NCBI GenBank assembly: GCA_964019425.1
Contig: OZ025818.1
Location: 124,001 to 188,000 of the forward strand
Origin: Flectonema sp. DT1601
Taxonomy: Eukaryota; Euglenozoa; Diplonemea; Diplonemida; Diplonemidae
Direction of reading: 5' to 3'
Length of the DNA: 64,000 nt
Shown one piece after another: positions 20,534-31,672 of this stretch. The notes below the pieces were generated by a model. It had not been told where the DNA came from, ran no database searches, and worked only from the letters and a program-made list of their open reading frames with translations. The position numbers were made by a program, and so were the translations under genes. The stretch's first letter is position 1. Each line of letters opens with the position of its first letter.

Positions 20534-21262
20534 CTAAGTCACTACGTCTGACATTGAATATATAAATACGATTGAGAACACGATGATCAGACCCGCAACA
20601 GCAGTAAAATATTTCTTTACGGTCCTCACCCTATCACGAAACATAAAGATTAATAACAAACAAGGTGGTACAACTAACGGAACAGATTGAGACATTTCCG
20701 AAAGGAACAACTGAAATGCGGAACGATCAGGTAGCTTTGCGAGATTAATTGAATGTCTCTGTTGATGTTGAGGATTATTAACAGACTCTCTAATAAGAGG
20801 ATCATCATCACATAGATATTGAATATACGAATTATCACCACTGTGAATACATTGTTGTGTTCTAGCGTGTAACTCACCTCTTTCAAATGATGAGGTTAGA
20901 CCCGCAGCACGTGCATCGCATTCTTCTTTTGTTGCACCATCAGCGTTGATAAAAAGTCTATCCTTACACAAGACAGCCATGTAGTTTAGGGGTTCTAAGT
21001 TATCAGCATCCAGTAGTGGATGTGTATTTTGAAACTTAACAGCGTGACACATTCCATCAGTTCTCTCAACAACTATTTTTACAATTAACGTTTCTTGAGT
21101 ACATTTACGACATTCTTTCGTAGCCTGCACGCAAGGGCAATCTAAACAAGTGCAATTTCGACATATTTCCGCCGTTGGATATCCGTACATTTCAACCACC
21201 CCGTATGCGGTAACACTTTCACACATGAGTGCTACTAATACTAAGGCCCAGGTTACATACAT
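20534..21262 (-). CDS. Cys-rich secretory-pathway membrane protein of unknown family
   Basis: 242 residues from the ATG at 21262. I chose this start because it begins a clear signal peptide (MYVTWALVLVALMCESVTA) and sits 11 nt below CATCTCTGCAG; the frame is open further upstream, but that part looks like UTR. A Cys cluster follows (CRNCTCLDCPC, then two CxxC-like pairs), then a lumenal or extracellular domain with further Cys, and two C-terminal hydrophobic segments (PLVVPPCLLLIFMF and FTAVAGLIIVFSIVFIY) separated by a basic loop. I do not recognise the family. It lies only 137 nt below the stop of the 1947-residue armadillo-type gene, the tightest spacing in the window, in line with shared transcription. 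Confidence 0.8.
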   Translation of the reverse strand: MYVTWALVLVALMCESVTAYGVVEMYGYPTAEICRNCTCLDCPCVQATKECRKCTQETLIVKIVVERTDGMCHAVKFQNTHPLLDADNLEPLNYMAVLCKDRLFINADGATKEECDARAAGLTSSFERGELHARTQQCIHSGDNSYIQYLCDDDPLIRESVNNPQHQQRHSINLAKLPDRSAFQLFLSEMSQSVPLVVPPCLLLIFMFRDRVRTVKKYFTAVAGLIIVFSIVFIYSMSDVVT

Positions 21263-21398
21263 TTTGTTGTGTGCTGCAGAGATGATGTGTTTTAATTTTT
21301 TTTTTTCCCGACAACAGGTGACTCCTGTGACTTTGTAAATAAAAAAGTTTTGGGAGGTGAACCCCTGAAAAGGGACACCATAAATAAAAATACAAATA

Positions 21399-24300
21399 CT
21401 ACTTCTCATTGTTTAGATGTTTTGTTTGTCTCTGAGACCTTCGAATAGCAGAAAGTGTTGCAGCGACAGTTGACTTTACTGACGAGTCATTTGATCCTAA
21501 GAACTTTACAAGATGAGGAACAATACCTGATTGGATACAACTCAAAGAACAGCCCTCATGACTTGTGACTAACGCATGTAATGTTAATATGATATATCGA
21601 TCTGACAGTTCACTACTCGTACACAACTTGTCAGCAAGAACTTGAATTCCACGAGCGTAGTCAACTTCTTTTGGCATATAAAGAGCTGCAAGCCAGATGC
21701 AGTGAGTAGCAGCAGCTAGTAGATCTGGGTTTTTTGATTTACACATTTTCATAAGTCTGGGAAGTAATCCTTCGGCAGCTAAGAGGACTTCAGAATTTCG
21801 AAAATGACAGATTGCAGCGATTAGATTACAAATTGCGACCTGAACACCTGTGTAGTCACCTTGATCAGACAGGATATTGAGATGTGAATCAGCGTCTAAC
21901 AGAGACACCAGAGCTGATATTTCATCTTGAACACAACTTAGAAACCCTTCTACGAAACAATCACTCTCAAGACGAGCACTTTCTCTATCAATATTACCAG
22001 GGTATATCATAGCACGCAGACACTCTGCGGCACTTATTCTTATCTTGTGTGAGGTACTCTGAATGAGTTGCCATAAAATAGTCATATTGCTCCTTTTTAA
22101 TAAAAATTCCCTCACATCAGGGTGTCTTGAAGACAGGTTTCGGAGAGCTGTACAGAGACTTGCCACAACTGACAGGGATCTACTTGCTGTTATTTCTTTA
22201 ATATAAACAGACGTGTATGGTACCATTTTACTACTGCAGGATATGACTGAAAGACTTCCTAGTAGGCTTGCTGCACATCCCTTGAGCATGAGTAGAATAC
22301 CAGTTATTCTCGGTAGACATCCAACGTCACTGTCAGGAGAAGGATTAACAAGGCTTTCAACGCTTAAAAGACTGCTCGTTATGTTAATAAAATCAGGGTG
22401 TTGTCTCATTGCTTCTTCAGTCATACTTTTAAGACTCACTCCAGATGATGATGAACCCCCTTCACTGTCATTTCCTACAAGACTAACTAATACACCCACG
22501 ATACTTGTCAGTAGTAATAAGGTTCCTTGATGTTTATCTTTCTTATAACTGTCTGATTCCATGTCATCTTTCGTATCAGCGAAATCTATCGGTAAAAATG
22601 CTTTTAGAGGACCTTTGTCTAATTTGTGGGATTTTCCGTGTAATAAATTGTTTGAGAGGGAATTGAACATGTTCAAAACTAAATCTATATGAGATTTTAG
22701 CAAAGGCAGGACACCAGAAAGTGATTTTGTTATCGTCGAGATGTTTTTGGGAATTCTCTGCAAGATCCTTTCTAAGGACTGAAATAGTAGTATAAAACAA
22801 CGAGTACGTAGAATGTGTTCTGAAACAGCAGTGCTTATGACCGTGGATGGATTCACACTACAATTTAAATATGCGTGTTCAACAGCTGTTAATAACTCTG
22901 TTGATGATGATGACAGAATATTTGATAATAAATCAATATTTCTGATCGTTTGTTTTAACAAACTAACTGCATCAGAATGTGACAATCCTACTCTGTTATC
23001 AGACAAAGTGATTATTAATCCACAGACCGCTTGTAGTCCAGTTATTGGTATGAGTGAACAGCTGTTTTTTGTCGTTCCCGTTGTTGGTTTCATAAAATTA
23101 ATAGTAGCTGGAATCACACCAGTTAGTTTTGATAGTCTTCTCTGTTGATCATTCGTGTCTATGAGTAATGCTCTTAGGAAATGAATTACTCCAACGTGAA
23201 GGCAGTTTGGCAGACTTTTATCAGCAAAAAGAGAAACAGCAACCCCTCCAATGTCATATTTCCACATCATCTCTCTGGAACGTGAACATGATAACGCCAT
23301 CGATGCGAATAAAAACACAATTATTGATAATAACTCGTGGTGATCTGTTTTAGCATCTGAACCAGCACCTCGACGAGGAGGGTCTTTTGACTGCGCAGCT
23401 AGATTAGCAAGTTTTGATAAATTACCAGATTTCAGAAATATAACTTCCGATTTTCTTCTTCCAGAACTTGACCTGTCTGCTCCGGCGTCATAGCTTCCAG
23501 TCGATAACACTTCTGAGACCGTTTTAATTACTTGAGTTGACATCATTTTAACAGCCTCCGGATTCTGAGCGACACACAAGAGTACTTTAGCTGAACAAAT
23601 TCTTATTCGATAATCAATTCTTCTTGGGATTGCTAAACATAAGTTTTCAATACCAGATGCTTGGAATATGACGGCTTGATTAGCTGCCTTGGTCATGTCT
23701 CCTTCGAGTAAGCTTCGAAGGGCGAATAGCATGCGGGCTTGTTTAACTGAAGGGTCTAAAAAGTGAACCCACTGAAGGCTGACAGTGCATCCAACTTTGA
23801 AAGCTGATGCGCCGCAAACAGGAGATGGTTTTACAATGTAAGAAAATTCATTAAAATTTGAGAATCCAGTTGTTAGTAAATCTGTAACAACAAAATGACG
23901 CATTCTAACGTTGTTGTCGCAGTACAGATTCCAATTTCTAACATCAAAAGCATCTCTTTTAACAACTGATGAGATAGTTTCTGGTTCAGTAACTGACTCG
24001 CCATTAGATTGGGTAATGTCTGCTGTCTGTGTTATTTCATTAGAGAGAAGGCTGCTTCCACTTCCATTCTTAACTAAGTTCCCTTTCTCGTCTGCTAACA
24101 TATCATTAGTTGGAGATAATGAAATTGTTGTTTTCTTACGCTTAGTTTTTCTTTCAGGTCCATGAGTTAAGATGTTGTATCCAGTGATAGGAAGTGAATC
24201 ATCGATAGAAATCGAACCAACACTTTGAGCATCATCAGTACTGATCTCGACTGGTGTTTGTTGTTGTAATCTTAGAGATTCTGCGATGTTCTTTCGCTTT

Positions 24301-27242
24301 TTATCTCTATCTATAAAACACACTTGTGAGACCGAAGACTTTCTTGTACACTGTGTTTCTTTTCTGTGAAAAGCAGAAACTTTTGACTTTCCTTTCCGCG
24401 GTGGGAACGGTGATTTTAAGGACGTCGAAAACTCCGACACTAAAGGAGATGAAATTGCACAATAAGAACTGTCGTTCAGTATTTCAGGAAACGTCAGCTG
24501 CATTCCCTTCGACTTTGACGGAGTTCCACGAGGAGATTCTCCAACTCTTGACTGCTGTGGTGAGACAGGTGATCCACTAGTCGTGTCAGAGTTTAAAACA
24601 TCTTGAGAACAATCCAAAAACTTTAAAAAAGATCTGAACCCCTCAGAGTTATCCCTCAACAACATCACAACACTCGAATAGTACGGAGACGATTTCATTT
24701 CAGAAACATCTTTCCCAAGGATACAAACAGGAGCTGGTTCACAAGTAGTGAAATGTGTGTCAATATTATTAGTCGCAGTTGTTAGGTACCAACCGGCCTG
24801 ACAAGCCACAATTTTTAAACTTGGTTCGTCAGCAATGTTGGCTGTAATTTCAGCCAAGTATCCCAAGGCTACCTTCCAAGGAGGGATTGCTAAGGAATCT
24901 TTTTGAATAGAAATCAGAGGTGAGATTTTTTTATGTTTTCGAGACAGACACGAAGCGTTTGATACTTCAAAGTCAACAGTCTGTAAAGACAAAACAGATT
25001 GTCGTGCTCCTGCGCGATGTCGGAGGCTCATTACTGACATGAGTTGAAGATCAAGTTGCTGCCATATCATTGAGAAGACTAGTCTTTGTAAAGTGCTCAA
25101 CTTGTTGACTGATATTTTACTATTTGAAGTAACTGATAACATACAGTCAGTTGGTCCAGGTAATGATGTCGATGCTGCTGCTCTACGAAGAGGTTTGTAT
25201 TGCAGTAGTTTCTTTGACACATCACCAATGATTTGTAATTTAGTTATTATTTCTTTATTCCCTGACCCGCCAGAGTACTTGCGGAACTCGTGGTCGTCAT
25301 GAACTCCATTTTCATCGTCTTCGTTCTCCGAATGGCATTCGGCTTCCCAAGTCTCGACACTTTTCTTGTGTTGCTGTTCACGCCGTTTGCGTTCTCGATC
25401 TTTGACTGACTCGGCATTTTGGTTGTGAATATTTGGGCTGTCTGCAGAGTACTGTAACCACAAAGCATCTTTTTGTCCTGTCAAAGGGAAATCAGGTTTC
25501 CCTTGTTGATTAACTGTTTCACGTCTTGAGGATAATCGAGTTGGTTCTGATTGCTGACGTTCGTAGCGTTTCCACTTTTTGTAGTCATCTCGTCGACAAG
25601 CGTCATTCACGTCATCAAAGTCTTCGCGGTGACATTGTGATACCATCGCTGCAGTTATCTCACAAGGTGTTAATAATCTTAAATCACCCGAGAGGTCCAT
25701 CATTGCCGGAGGTATTCTCCGTCTTTGATACGATCCATCTTTAGCTGGACTGGTCTCAGCTGTACTCTGCGATTCTGTTACAGATCCTTCCTCTTCTTCA
25801 TCACCTGCAATAGCAGTACTGCTGCTGTCTTTATCATCCCATTGCGTGCTGCCTAATTCCAATCCAATAACTTTATCACTCTTTGGAGTTTCACAATCTC
25901 CTGCTATAGATCCTAGATTCGATCGTGTAAAAGGAGTTTCAAAGAGAGATACGTGAGATGCTGATAGGCGATGATCTTCACTGTGAATTCTATTTATAGG
26001 TCTTTGAGAAGGACTTCGGAGGGAGCGTTGTCTTTTGCTGGAGGTGTGACTGGGTTGACGATCAATAGCTAAGGAATTCGTATCAGAAAGAACATCATTT
26101 AACATCTTCATTGGAATACAACTTATTGATCTGACTGGATTACAAGCTGAGGGATCAGACGTGTTGAAGATTCTCGCAACTGACGCCCGACTTCGTAAAA
26201 CATCAGCGACAGATCCACTCCTCTTTCCTTCTGACAGCATCGTCTGACACTCTCCAATCACAACTTTTTGCCAAATTCTTGAAATCGCTGCTTCTGCACC
26301 ACCACACTGATCACCCTGCCCAGTTTCAGTAGTACAACAATTAGCTAAGCATTCCATTATCTCTATTAATTCATTTAGTAGTACAGAATGCATTGTTTGA
26401 GTTGGAACAGATGGGATAATCATATGGTCTTTGTCAACAAATAAATAACATCTCGAGAGTCCTAACCTGACACTCTCTAACAAGTAAGAGTTATCACATG
26501 GAAGGAAATATTTTGATGAACTTGAGTGTAGTGTAACCGCAGGGAATGCTACCGTTAGAAGAAGACCTAAATGATGAATCAAATGTTGTAATGTCCAGAC
26601 AGAACAATAATGAGAATTATTATCATCTTCTGTAACTGAGTAGGATGGAGTTGTCGTGTCGCTTCCGATTGCGAATTCATCTCTGCATTGTTGTGAGTCA
26701 TTCGTACGTACATTAATCTCATCAACAGAAGATAGAACTGTTGCTTTATCAGCAACTCGATAGAGTTTCCAAAAGATGTCAGGCATTTCACCCCAAACTT
26801 CTAAGCTTTCGGGACTGTCTTCCAATCCAGCAATTGACGTCCGTCTGGCGATTGGGTCTCTTCGATGTCGTGGAGTAGTATTCATACATGCTGAGATATA
26901 ACTCATCGTGTCACTCTGAATGTCTTTTAACTTATGTTGTTGAACCATCATTGTATTTAATCTTTCTTCACTTGATATCTCACCCGACAATGAAGACATG
27001 TTTAGTAAAGTAGGAAATCTTAACATTCTTGCGAACGGAGTCGTTAACAACAACGCATCTTCAGTTTTCTTATCACAATTTTCAGAAAACATTAAATCTT
27101 GTTGTCGATACCATCGTAAGTAAAGTTCACACAATTCTAAATACAAAATATAAATAGCATCGAAGTTACTTTGAATGGCATCGATTTTCCATTTTCCATC
27201 AGCTAAACTCCATTGAAGCTGCGTTGACAAAAACGATCCCAT
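21399..27242 (-). CDS. Large armadillo/HEAT-type repeat protein, 1947 residues
   Basis: An uninterrupted frame. The first 20 residues begin MGSFLS, which fits an N-myristoylation signal (Gly2, Ser6), so membrane attachment is possible. The first half is rich in Ser/Asp/Arg and probably disordered between about 330 and 680. The second half (about 1200-1947) is alpha-helical with armadillo-like units; the last ones read VQVAICNLIAAICHF, LLAAATHCIWLAALY and VKSTVAATLSAIRRS. Such repeats bind partners rather than catalyse. I cannot assign an orthologue. The ATG directly follows CAACTTAG, so a splice acceptor may abut it and leave no leader of its own. It lies between the DEAD helicase gene and the small membrane protein gene, both on the same strand. 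Confidence 0.85.
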   Translation of the reverse strand: MGSFLSTQLQWSLADGKWKIDAIQSNFDAIYILYLELCELYLRWYRQQDLMFSENCDKKTEDALLLTTPFARMLRFPTLLNMSSLSGEISSEERLNTMMVQQHKLKDIQSDTMSYISACMNTTPRHRRDPIARRTSIAGLEDSPESLEVWGEMPDIFWKLYRVADKATVLSSVDEINVRTNDSQQCRDEFAIGSDTTTPSYSVTEDDNNSHYCSVWTLQHLIHHLGLLLTVAFPAVTLHSSSSKYFLPCDNSYLLESVRLGLSRCYLFVDKDHMIIPSVPTQTMHSVLLNELIEIMECLANCCTTETGQGDQCGGAEAAISRIWQKVVIGECQTMLSEGKRSGSVADVLRSRASVARIFNTSDPSACNPVRSISCIPMKMLNDVLSDTNSLAIDRQPSHTSSKRQRSLRSPSQRPINRIHSEDHRLSASHVSLFETPFTRSNLGSIAGDCETPKSDKVIGLELGSTQWDDKDSSSTAIAGDEEEEGSVTESQSTAETSPAKDGSYQRRRIPPAMMDLSGDLRLLTPCEITAAMVSQCHREDFDDVNDACRRDDYKKWKRYERQQSEPTRLSSRRETVNQQGKPDFPLTGQKDALWLQYSADSPNIHNQNAESVKDRERKRREQQHKKSVETWEAECHSENEDDENGVHDDHEFRKYSGGSGNKEIITKLQIIGDVSKKLLQYKPLRRAAASTSLPGPTDCMLSVTSNSKISVNKLSTLQRLVFSMIWQQLDLQLMSVMSLRHRAGARQSVLSLQTVDFEVSNASCLSRKHKKISPLISIQKDSLAIPPWKVALGYLAEITANIADEPSLKIVACQAGWYLTTATNNIDTHFTTCEPAPVCILGKDVSEMKSSPYYSSVVMLLRDNSEGFRSFLKFLDCSQDVLNSDTTSGSPVSPQQSRVGESPRGTPSKSKGMQLTFPEILNDSSYCAISSPLVSEFSTSLKSPFPPRKGKSKVSAFHRKETQCTRKSSVSQVCFIDRDKKRKNIAESLRLQQQTPVEISTDDAQSVGSISIDDSLPITGYNILTHGPERKTKRKKTTISLSPTNDMLADEKGNLVKNGSGSSLLSNEITQTADITQSNGESVTEPETISSVVKRDAFDVRNWNLYCDNNVRMRHFVVTDLLTTGFSNFNEFSYIVKPSPVCGASAFKVGCTVSLQWVHFLDPSVKQARMLFALRSLLEGDMTKAANQAVIFQASGIENLCLAIPRRIDYRIRICSAKVLLCVAQNPEAVKMMSTQVIKTVSEVLSTGSYDAGADRSSSGRRKSEVIFLKSGNLSKLANLAAQSKDPPRRGAGSDAKTDHHELLSIIVFLFASMALSCSRSREMMWKYDIGGVAVSLFADKSLPNCLHVGVIHFLRALLIDTNDQQRRLSKLTGVIPATINFMKPTTGTTKNSCSLIPITGLQAVCGLIITLSDNRVGLSHSDAVSLLKQTIRNIDLLSNILSSSSTELLTAVEHAYLNCSVNPSTVISTAVSEHILRTRCFILLFQSLERILQRIPKNISTITKSLSGVLPLLKSHIDLVLNMFNSLSNNLLHGKSHKLDKGPLKAFLPIDFADTKDDMESDSYKKDKHQGTLLLLTSIVGVLVSLVGNDSEGGSSSSGVSLKSMTEEAMRQHPDFINITSSLLSVESLVNPSPDSDVGCLPRITGILLMLKGCAASLLGSLSVISCSSKMVPYTSVYIKEITASRSLSVVASLCTALRNLSSRHPDVREFLLKRSNMTILWQLIQSTSHKIRISAAECLRAMIYPGNIDRESARLESDCFVEGFLSCVQDEISALVSLLDADSHLNILSDQGDYTGVQVAICNLIAAICHFRNSEVLLAAEGLLPRLMKMCKSKNPDLLAAATHCIWLAALYMPKEVDYARGIQVLADKLCTSSELSDRYIILTLHALVTSHEGCSLSCIQSGIVPHLVKFLGSNDSSVKSTVAATLSAIRRSQRQTKHLNNEK

Positions 27243-27644
27243 CTAAGTTGTTGTTTCATTTATGTTATTTTTATGTTATAGTTGTGAAGAAATGAAGGCA
27301 TCCTGAGAACTGACATAAATATTAATCAAAATAAATTAACACAACGTCGATACAAACGTAAGGAATCCCTGATAAGAATGGGGTTCCTCTGATAACGCAA
27401 AGAACAAAGAGATGTAAAATGAGAGGAATTTTGTGTTTTTTTTTTTTTTTTTTTTAATTTTTTCTGGTTTTTTTTTTTTTTTTTTAGAGTGTTTTCATTC
27501 GAACAACCTCTTTTATATTATGGGGTTAGGTAAGTTTGGACAAACGACATCCCCCACAAAGAATAAAATGGGTGATGACACCGATAAAAGAGGCTGTTAT
27601 AAACGGAACAGACTTACTGATAATAAATAAAGGTTTTAAACAGT
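27243..27644. other. Spacer with T runs
   Basis: About 400 nt with two long T tracts (27438-27455 and 27470-27485). No gene seen. Confidence 0.6.
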
Positions 27645-29333
27645 TTACCAACGGGAGAAGTTTTTGCCACCCTTCTTACCGCCTCCCTTACCTCCCTTGC
27701 CACCCCCACGCTTACCGCCACCTTTGCCTCCAAACATGAAGAAGTTTTTCTTAACATCTTTGCGAGCATTTTCACGGTCGCTGCTTCTTGACAGGTTTGG
27801 GAGCCAAGATGGGATTTCTACTTTACTGTTGCGGAGGAGGTTCTGAAGATCACTGGCCCACTTTCTTTCAGATCCAGTCGGGTCAAAGAAAGTGATAGCG
27901 TTACCTTTACGACCTGCTCTTCCAGTACGACCAACACGGTGAACCCATACTTCACATCCAGATGGAGGAAAGTCGTAGTTAACAACGGTACCGACACCAC
28001 TGATGTCGAGTCCTCTAGCCGCTACGTCAGTTGCTACAATTACTCTAACCTTATCAGTTCGGAATTGCTTTAGTGCGTACATTCTCTCAGCTTGGTCCAT
28101 ATCTCCGTGGATGGTCATCGAGGTCATTCCACTGCGCTTTACGGTTCTGCTGATCTGCTCGCAGGCGTTCTTTCTGTTGCTGAACACTAAAATACTTTCA
28201 GTTCCCTCAATCGCTGATAGCACTTCAATAAGTTTTGCTTCCTTTTCGTATTCAGACACTGCGATAAGCTGCTGCTTCACATCGCTGTTGGCCTTTAGAC
28301 CTTCGCCTCCGACTTGAACGTGGACTGGGTTGCTTAAAAACTTGTGTGCGATCTTCTGAATAGCCTTTGGCCACGTTGCGGTAAACATCAGAGTTTGGTG
28401 TTTCTCTGGAAGCATTCCCATGAGTTCTGTGATTATAGGTTCAAATCCCATGTCAAGCATCTGATCAGCTTCATCAAGAACAGCGTACTTAACACAGTTG
28501 AGGTTAGTAACAGGAGGGTTGTCAAGAGCCAATAAATCCTTTATTCTACCTGGTGTTGCTACTACAAGGTGGCATCCCTTACGAAGTTCTCTAATTTGTT
28601 GACCAGAAGGTACTCCTCCGTACACAGCCACACTCACCATTCTTGAAGAGTTTCCGAACTTCTTTGCTTCCTCGTGAATTTGACAAGCCAGTTCTCTTGT
28701 TGGGGCTAAAACAATTCCAAGTGGAGGTGCTCCGTATTGAATTCTTGGCTGTCTTGGATCACTTGGTAATTCCTTCATAAATAAACTGTATGCAGGTACT
28801 AAAAATCCCAAAGTCTTACCGGAACCAGTCTTTGCCACAGCAATCAAATCTCTTCCAGATATCGCTGCAGGCCAGCAGACAGACTGAATGCATGATGGTG
28901 AGTCAAACCCAGCCTTACCGAATTGCTTCATCATTGGAGCGTCAACGTAGTTTTTAATATCATCGAATGACTGGAATGGAGCAAACTGATCTGCATCCCA
29001 AAGCTTGATGTCATGTTTCTTGTAGAAATCTTCTGGGGTTAGGGTAGCTGGCTTCACTTCTTCAGCAGGTTGTTCTTCATCAACTTTAGCACGCTTCACA
29101 GGAGCTTCAGAATCAGACTCGGATTTTGATTTCTTAGATTTCTCTTTCTTGGCAGGTGCTTCATCTTTTTCTGCTTTCTTTGCTTTCTTTACTTTCTTCT
29201 TTTTCTCAGATGCGTCTTCTGTTTCATTTTCTGTGATGGCGACCGGCTTCTCTTCTTTTACGGTTTCCTCAACACCATCTTTTGATGCTTTCTTTGATAT
29301 CTTCTTTACCTTTTTAGTGGTAACCTTGCACAT
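27645..29333 (-). CDS. DEAD-box RNA helicase, DBP2/DBP3/DDX5 type
   Basis: 562 residues. The first 95 are Lys/Glu-rich, like the tail of the nucleolar ribosome-biogenesis helicase Dbp3. The helicase core has the Q motif (SPSCIQ), Walker A AKTGSGKT, PTRELA, TPGR, DEAD, TAT in motif III (TATWPKAI, typical of the DDX5/DBP2/DBP3 group), LVFSNRK, ATDVAARGLD and HRVGRTGRAG. The C-terminus is a Gly/Lys run (GGKGGGKRGGGKGG) of the RGG type that binds RNA. It should unwind RNA with ATP in ribosome assembly or mRNA handling. The ATG is 16 nt below CACCTATTCAG with an ACACAAAATG start context, shared in part with the Aurora, CoA-hydratase and membrane protein genes. Confidence 0.94.
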   Translation of the reverse strand: MCKVTTKKVKKISKKASKDGVEETVKEEKPVAITENETEDASEKKKKVKKAKKAEKDEAPAKKEKSKKSKSESDSEAPVKRAKVDEEQPAEEVKPATLTPEDFYKKHDIKLWDADQFAPFQSFDDIKNYVDAPMMKQFGKAGFDSPSCIQSVCWPAAISGRDLIAVAKTGSGKTLGFLVPAYSLFMKELPSDPRQPRIQYGAPPLGIVLAPTRELACQIHEEAKKFGNSSRMVSVAVYGGVPSGQQIRELRKGCHLVVATPGRIKDLLALDNPPVTNLNCVKYAVLDEADQMLDMGFEPIITELMGMLPEKHQTLMFTATWPKAIQKIAHKFLSNPVHVQVGGEGLKANSDVKQQLIAVSEYEKEAKLIEVLSAIEGTESILVFSNRKNACEQISRTVKRSGMTSMTIHGDMDQAERMYALKQFRTDKVRVIVATDVAARGLDISGVGTVVNYDFPPSGCEVWVHRVGRTGRAGRKGNAITFFDPTGSERKWASDLQNLLRNSKVEIPSWLPNLSRSSDRENARKDVKKNFFMFGGKGGGKRGGGKGGKGGGKKGGKNFSRW

Positions 29334-29526
29334 TTTGTGTTGGTTAAATCTGAATAGGTGTTAATGTGTTAAAAGGTAATAAAGAATATATTGTCGCGCG
29401 ATGATGTTTTCTACCTACAAAGGGAAAATAGTATTTACTATTAAATAGACAACTACGATTGTGAGAATCACGTTTTCTTCAAGGCAAGTAATCTCGATAC
29501 ACGTTAGGACCCTGCGTTTTGTTTTT

Positions 29527-29990
29527 TTAAACAAACCGGTTTTTGTCCTTGAGCGTGTTTATGCCTACGTCGGCAGTGGATTGTGCACTCACTTTTTTTT
29601 TTTTTAGTTTTGGTTTTTTGGTTTTTTTTTTTCATTGTTTTTTTTTTTTTTTTTACTACCTTGTCAGTAATTTGTTTTTCCTTTTTTTTTTTTTTTTTCC
29701 GTTGCAAATACCGTACACAAAGTTGTTTACGATTGCTAGGGCGAGAGGTAGTCGGTCCGTTGAGATCCAACCAATTAGCTCGCGGTCTACGACTAAGGTA
29801 TCGTTAAATTTAATTTATTTTATTATGTTATATATATTTTTTTATTTCATCTTACATTTTGTATTTCTCCTCTCCCTTCTTTTTTTTTTTTTTTTGTTGT
29901 TGTAACACACAAAATTATAACTGTCCAGCCACCAGATAAGTAGGCTGTTTGATGACGATGAGTATAACCGGCTCAGTTCTGTCGACCACG
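29527..29990 (-). other. Candidate 3' exons of an unrecognised spliced gene
   Basis: Three islands of balanced composition lie between A/T runs. On the minus strand a frame reading VDRELIGWISTDRLPLALA... can be joined across a GTATTT...AAAG intron to a frame ending INTLKDKNRFV with a stop at 29527. A second frame across the same join also stays open, so the reading is not secure. Another open island lies near 29930-29990. No domain is recognised; chance or a non-coding transcript is possible. Confidence 0.25.
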
Positions 29991-31672
29991 CACAGCACTA
30001 CTTAACTTTCTATTGAATGATTCAACTGATTTATTTAAAAAAAAATAAAAATAAAATAAAATTCGTAATCTCCTTACCTCTCTTTACTCATGCCTTCCAC
30101 TCAGACTGAGGCTAGTAAATTTCCACATTCCGAAAGAAAGAAAAAAAAGACAAAAAAATTTACAAAAAGAAGTAAACGGCCTGCTATTCTCAGAAAGCTT
30201 CATACTCTTTGAGATTAAAATTTTTAAAAAAAATAAATAAACAAAAAATCCGAGACAAGGGGGGCGAAATGGGAAAACCTAATCAGCAGAAGGGAACTCG
30301 AATTATTACCAAAGCCTGATAAGACATTAATTAGCAGTGTACTACTAAATCACACATAAGATGAGAGACTAGCGGGTTGCCTGTATTGCCGTTTCTGTTT
30401 TCTTTCCAACACAAAACGAAGAAAAAAGAAAATTCGAAGGTTCCGATAAAAAGAGGAACAAAATAAAAATAAAAGAAAACACCCCCAAGAGATTAAAAAT
30501 ATGAATAGTTCAATACGAAAAAAAAAAAAAAAAAAAAAAAGCTTTCGATTTTCTTCTTTCTCGAATGTCGCAAAAAGAAAATTTTGGCTGAAAAATATAA
30601 AAATCCTTCGCAACTGTGAATGGTCAACTTATTGATGCAAAAAAGGTTTATCTGGGAGTGAGGAAAAAAAAATGACTGGAAAGGCAGTCGCCTCCAGATA
30701 AAAAAGAAGCAACACAAAAAAAAAGCATCACAATAGCAAAGCAATAAAAGCCTATTAATTTGGTTTCATGTTTTTTTGTACCATGGAGTGGGAGAAGCTG
30801 GTTTAGGATTTTTTTCATTTCTCTTCTTTCTTTCCGTCTTTTTTTTGTTACCTCCATTAAAGTGAATAAACAAACTACCAAAAACGTTACACCAGTGAAT
30901 AAAAACCCACGAAGGGGACGAAAAGTGTAACAAGAGAATGGGAAAATCGTTCTTTGTCAATGCAGACAAAACGCAGTAAAGAAGTAAGAGGTACAATAAA
31001 AGTAACGTGCTGTTTTTTTTTTTTAATCACGAGCAACAACACTACAGTAAGTGATATTTTTGGGTTGACAGTATGTTTATTTATTTATGTTTAATTATTG
31101 TTATTATTATTAATTGTTTTTGTTTTGACTTGACCACTGCGGGAAAATTATAAATTTTAAAGAGAGCAAACCCGAAAAATAAAACTACAAACCAAAAAAT
31201 AGTCTCGCGCCCTTGAATACTGCGCGTGTTTTTTTTTTTTTTTTTTTTTGCTTTGTTAAGATGCAGATAAAAAACAAAAAAAAACAAAAAACGTCCAACA
31301 TCCAACATAAATAGCGTCACTGCTCATAAAACATTACAGCTTGCAAGAGAGAGATACAAAGTAAATGCAACTTTCAGCAGTGAGCGAAAGCTGACAGAAT
31401 TTAATGAGTTTTTAATAATAATTCTAAAAACGTCGATCGTTTATTTGGTTTTGAGGGTTGCTCTCCATCCAAACAGTGGGTTGACGGGTTAGTTTCCCCC
31501 TTAATTAGAAGAAACAGCCTGACGCCCTTATGACTCATAAATGAACGAATCAATGATTATTTTTGCAAGGCGTGCGTAAAGCCACATGATACCAAAATCA
31601 CGGACACTGCTTAATATGTTCAGGAAAGAAAGGGGAAAAAAAAAATATTTTGATAAATGATAATTACTTAAC
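29991..31672. other. AT-rich spacer
   Basis: Homopolymer tracts and short mixed islands. No gene, RNA or repeat could be supported. Confidence 0.55.
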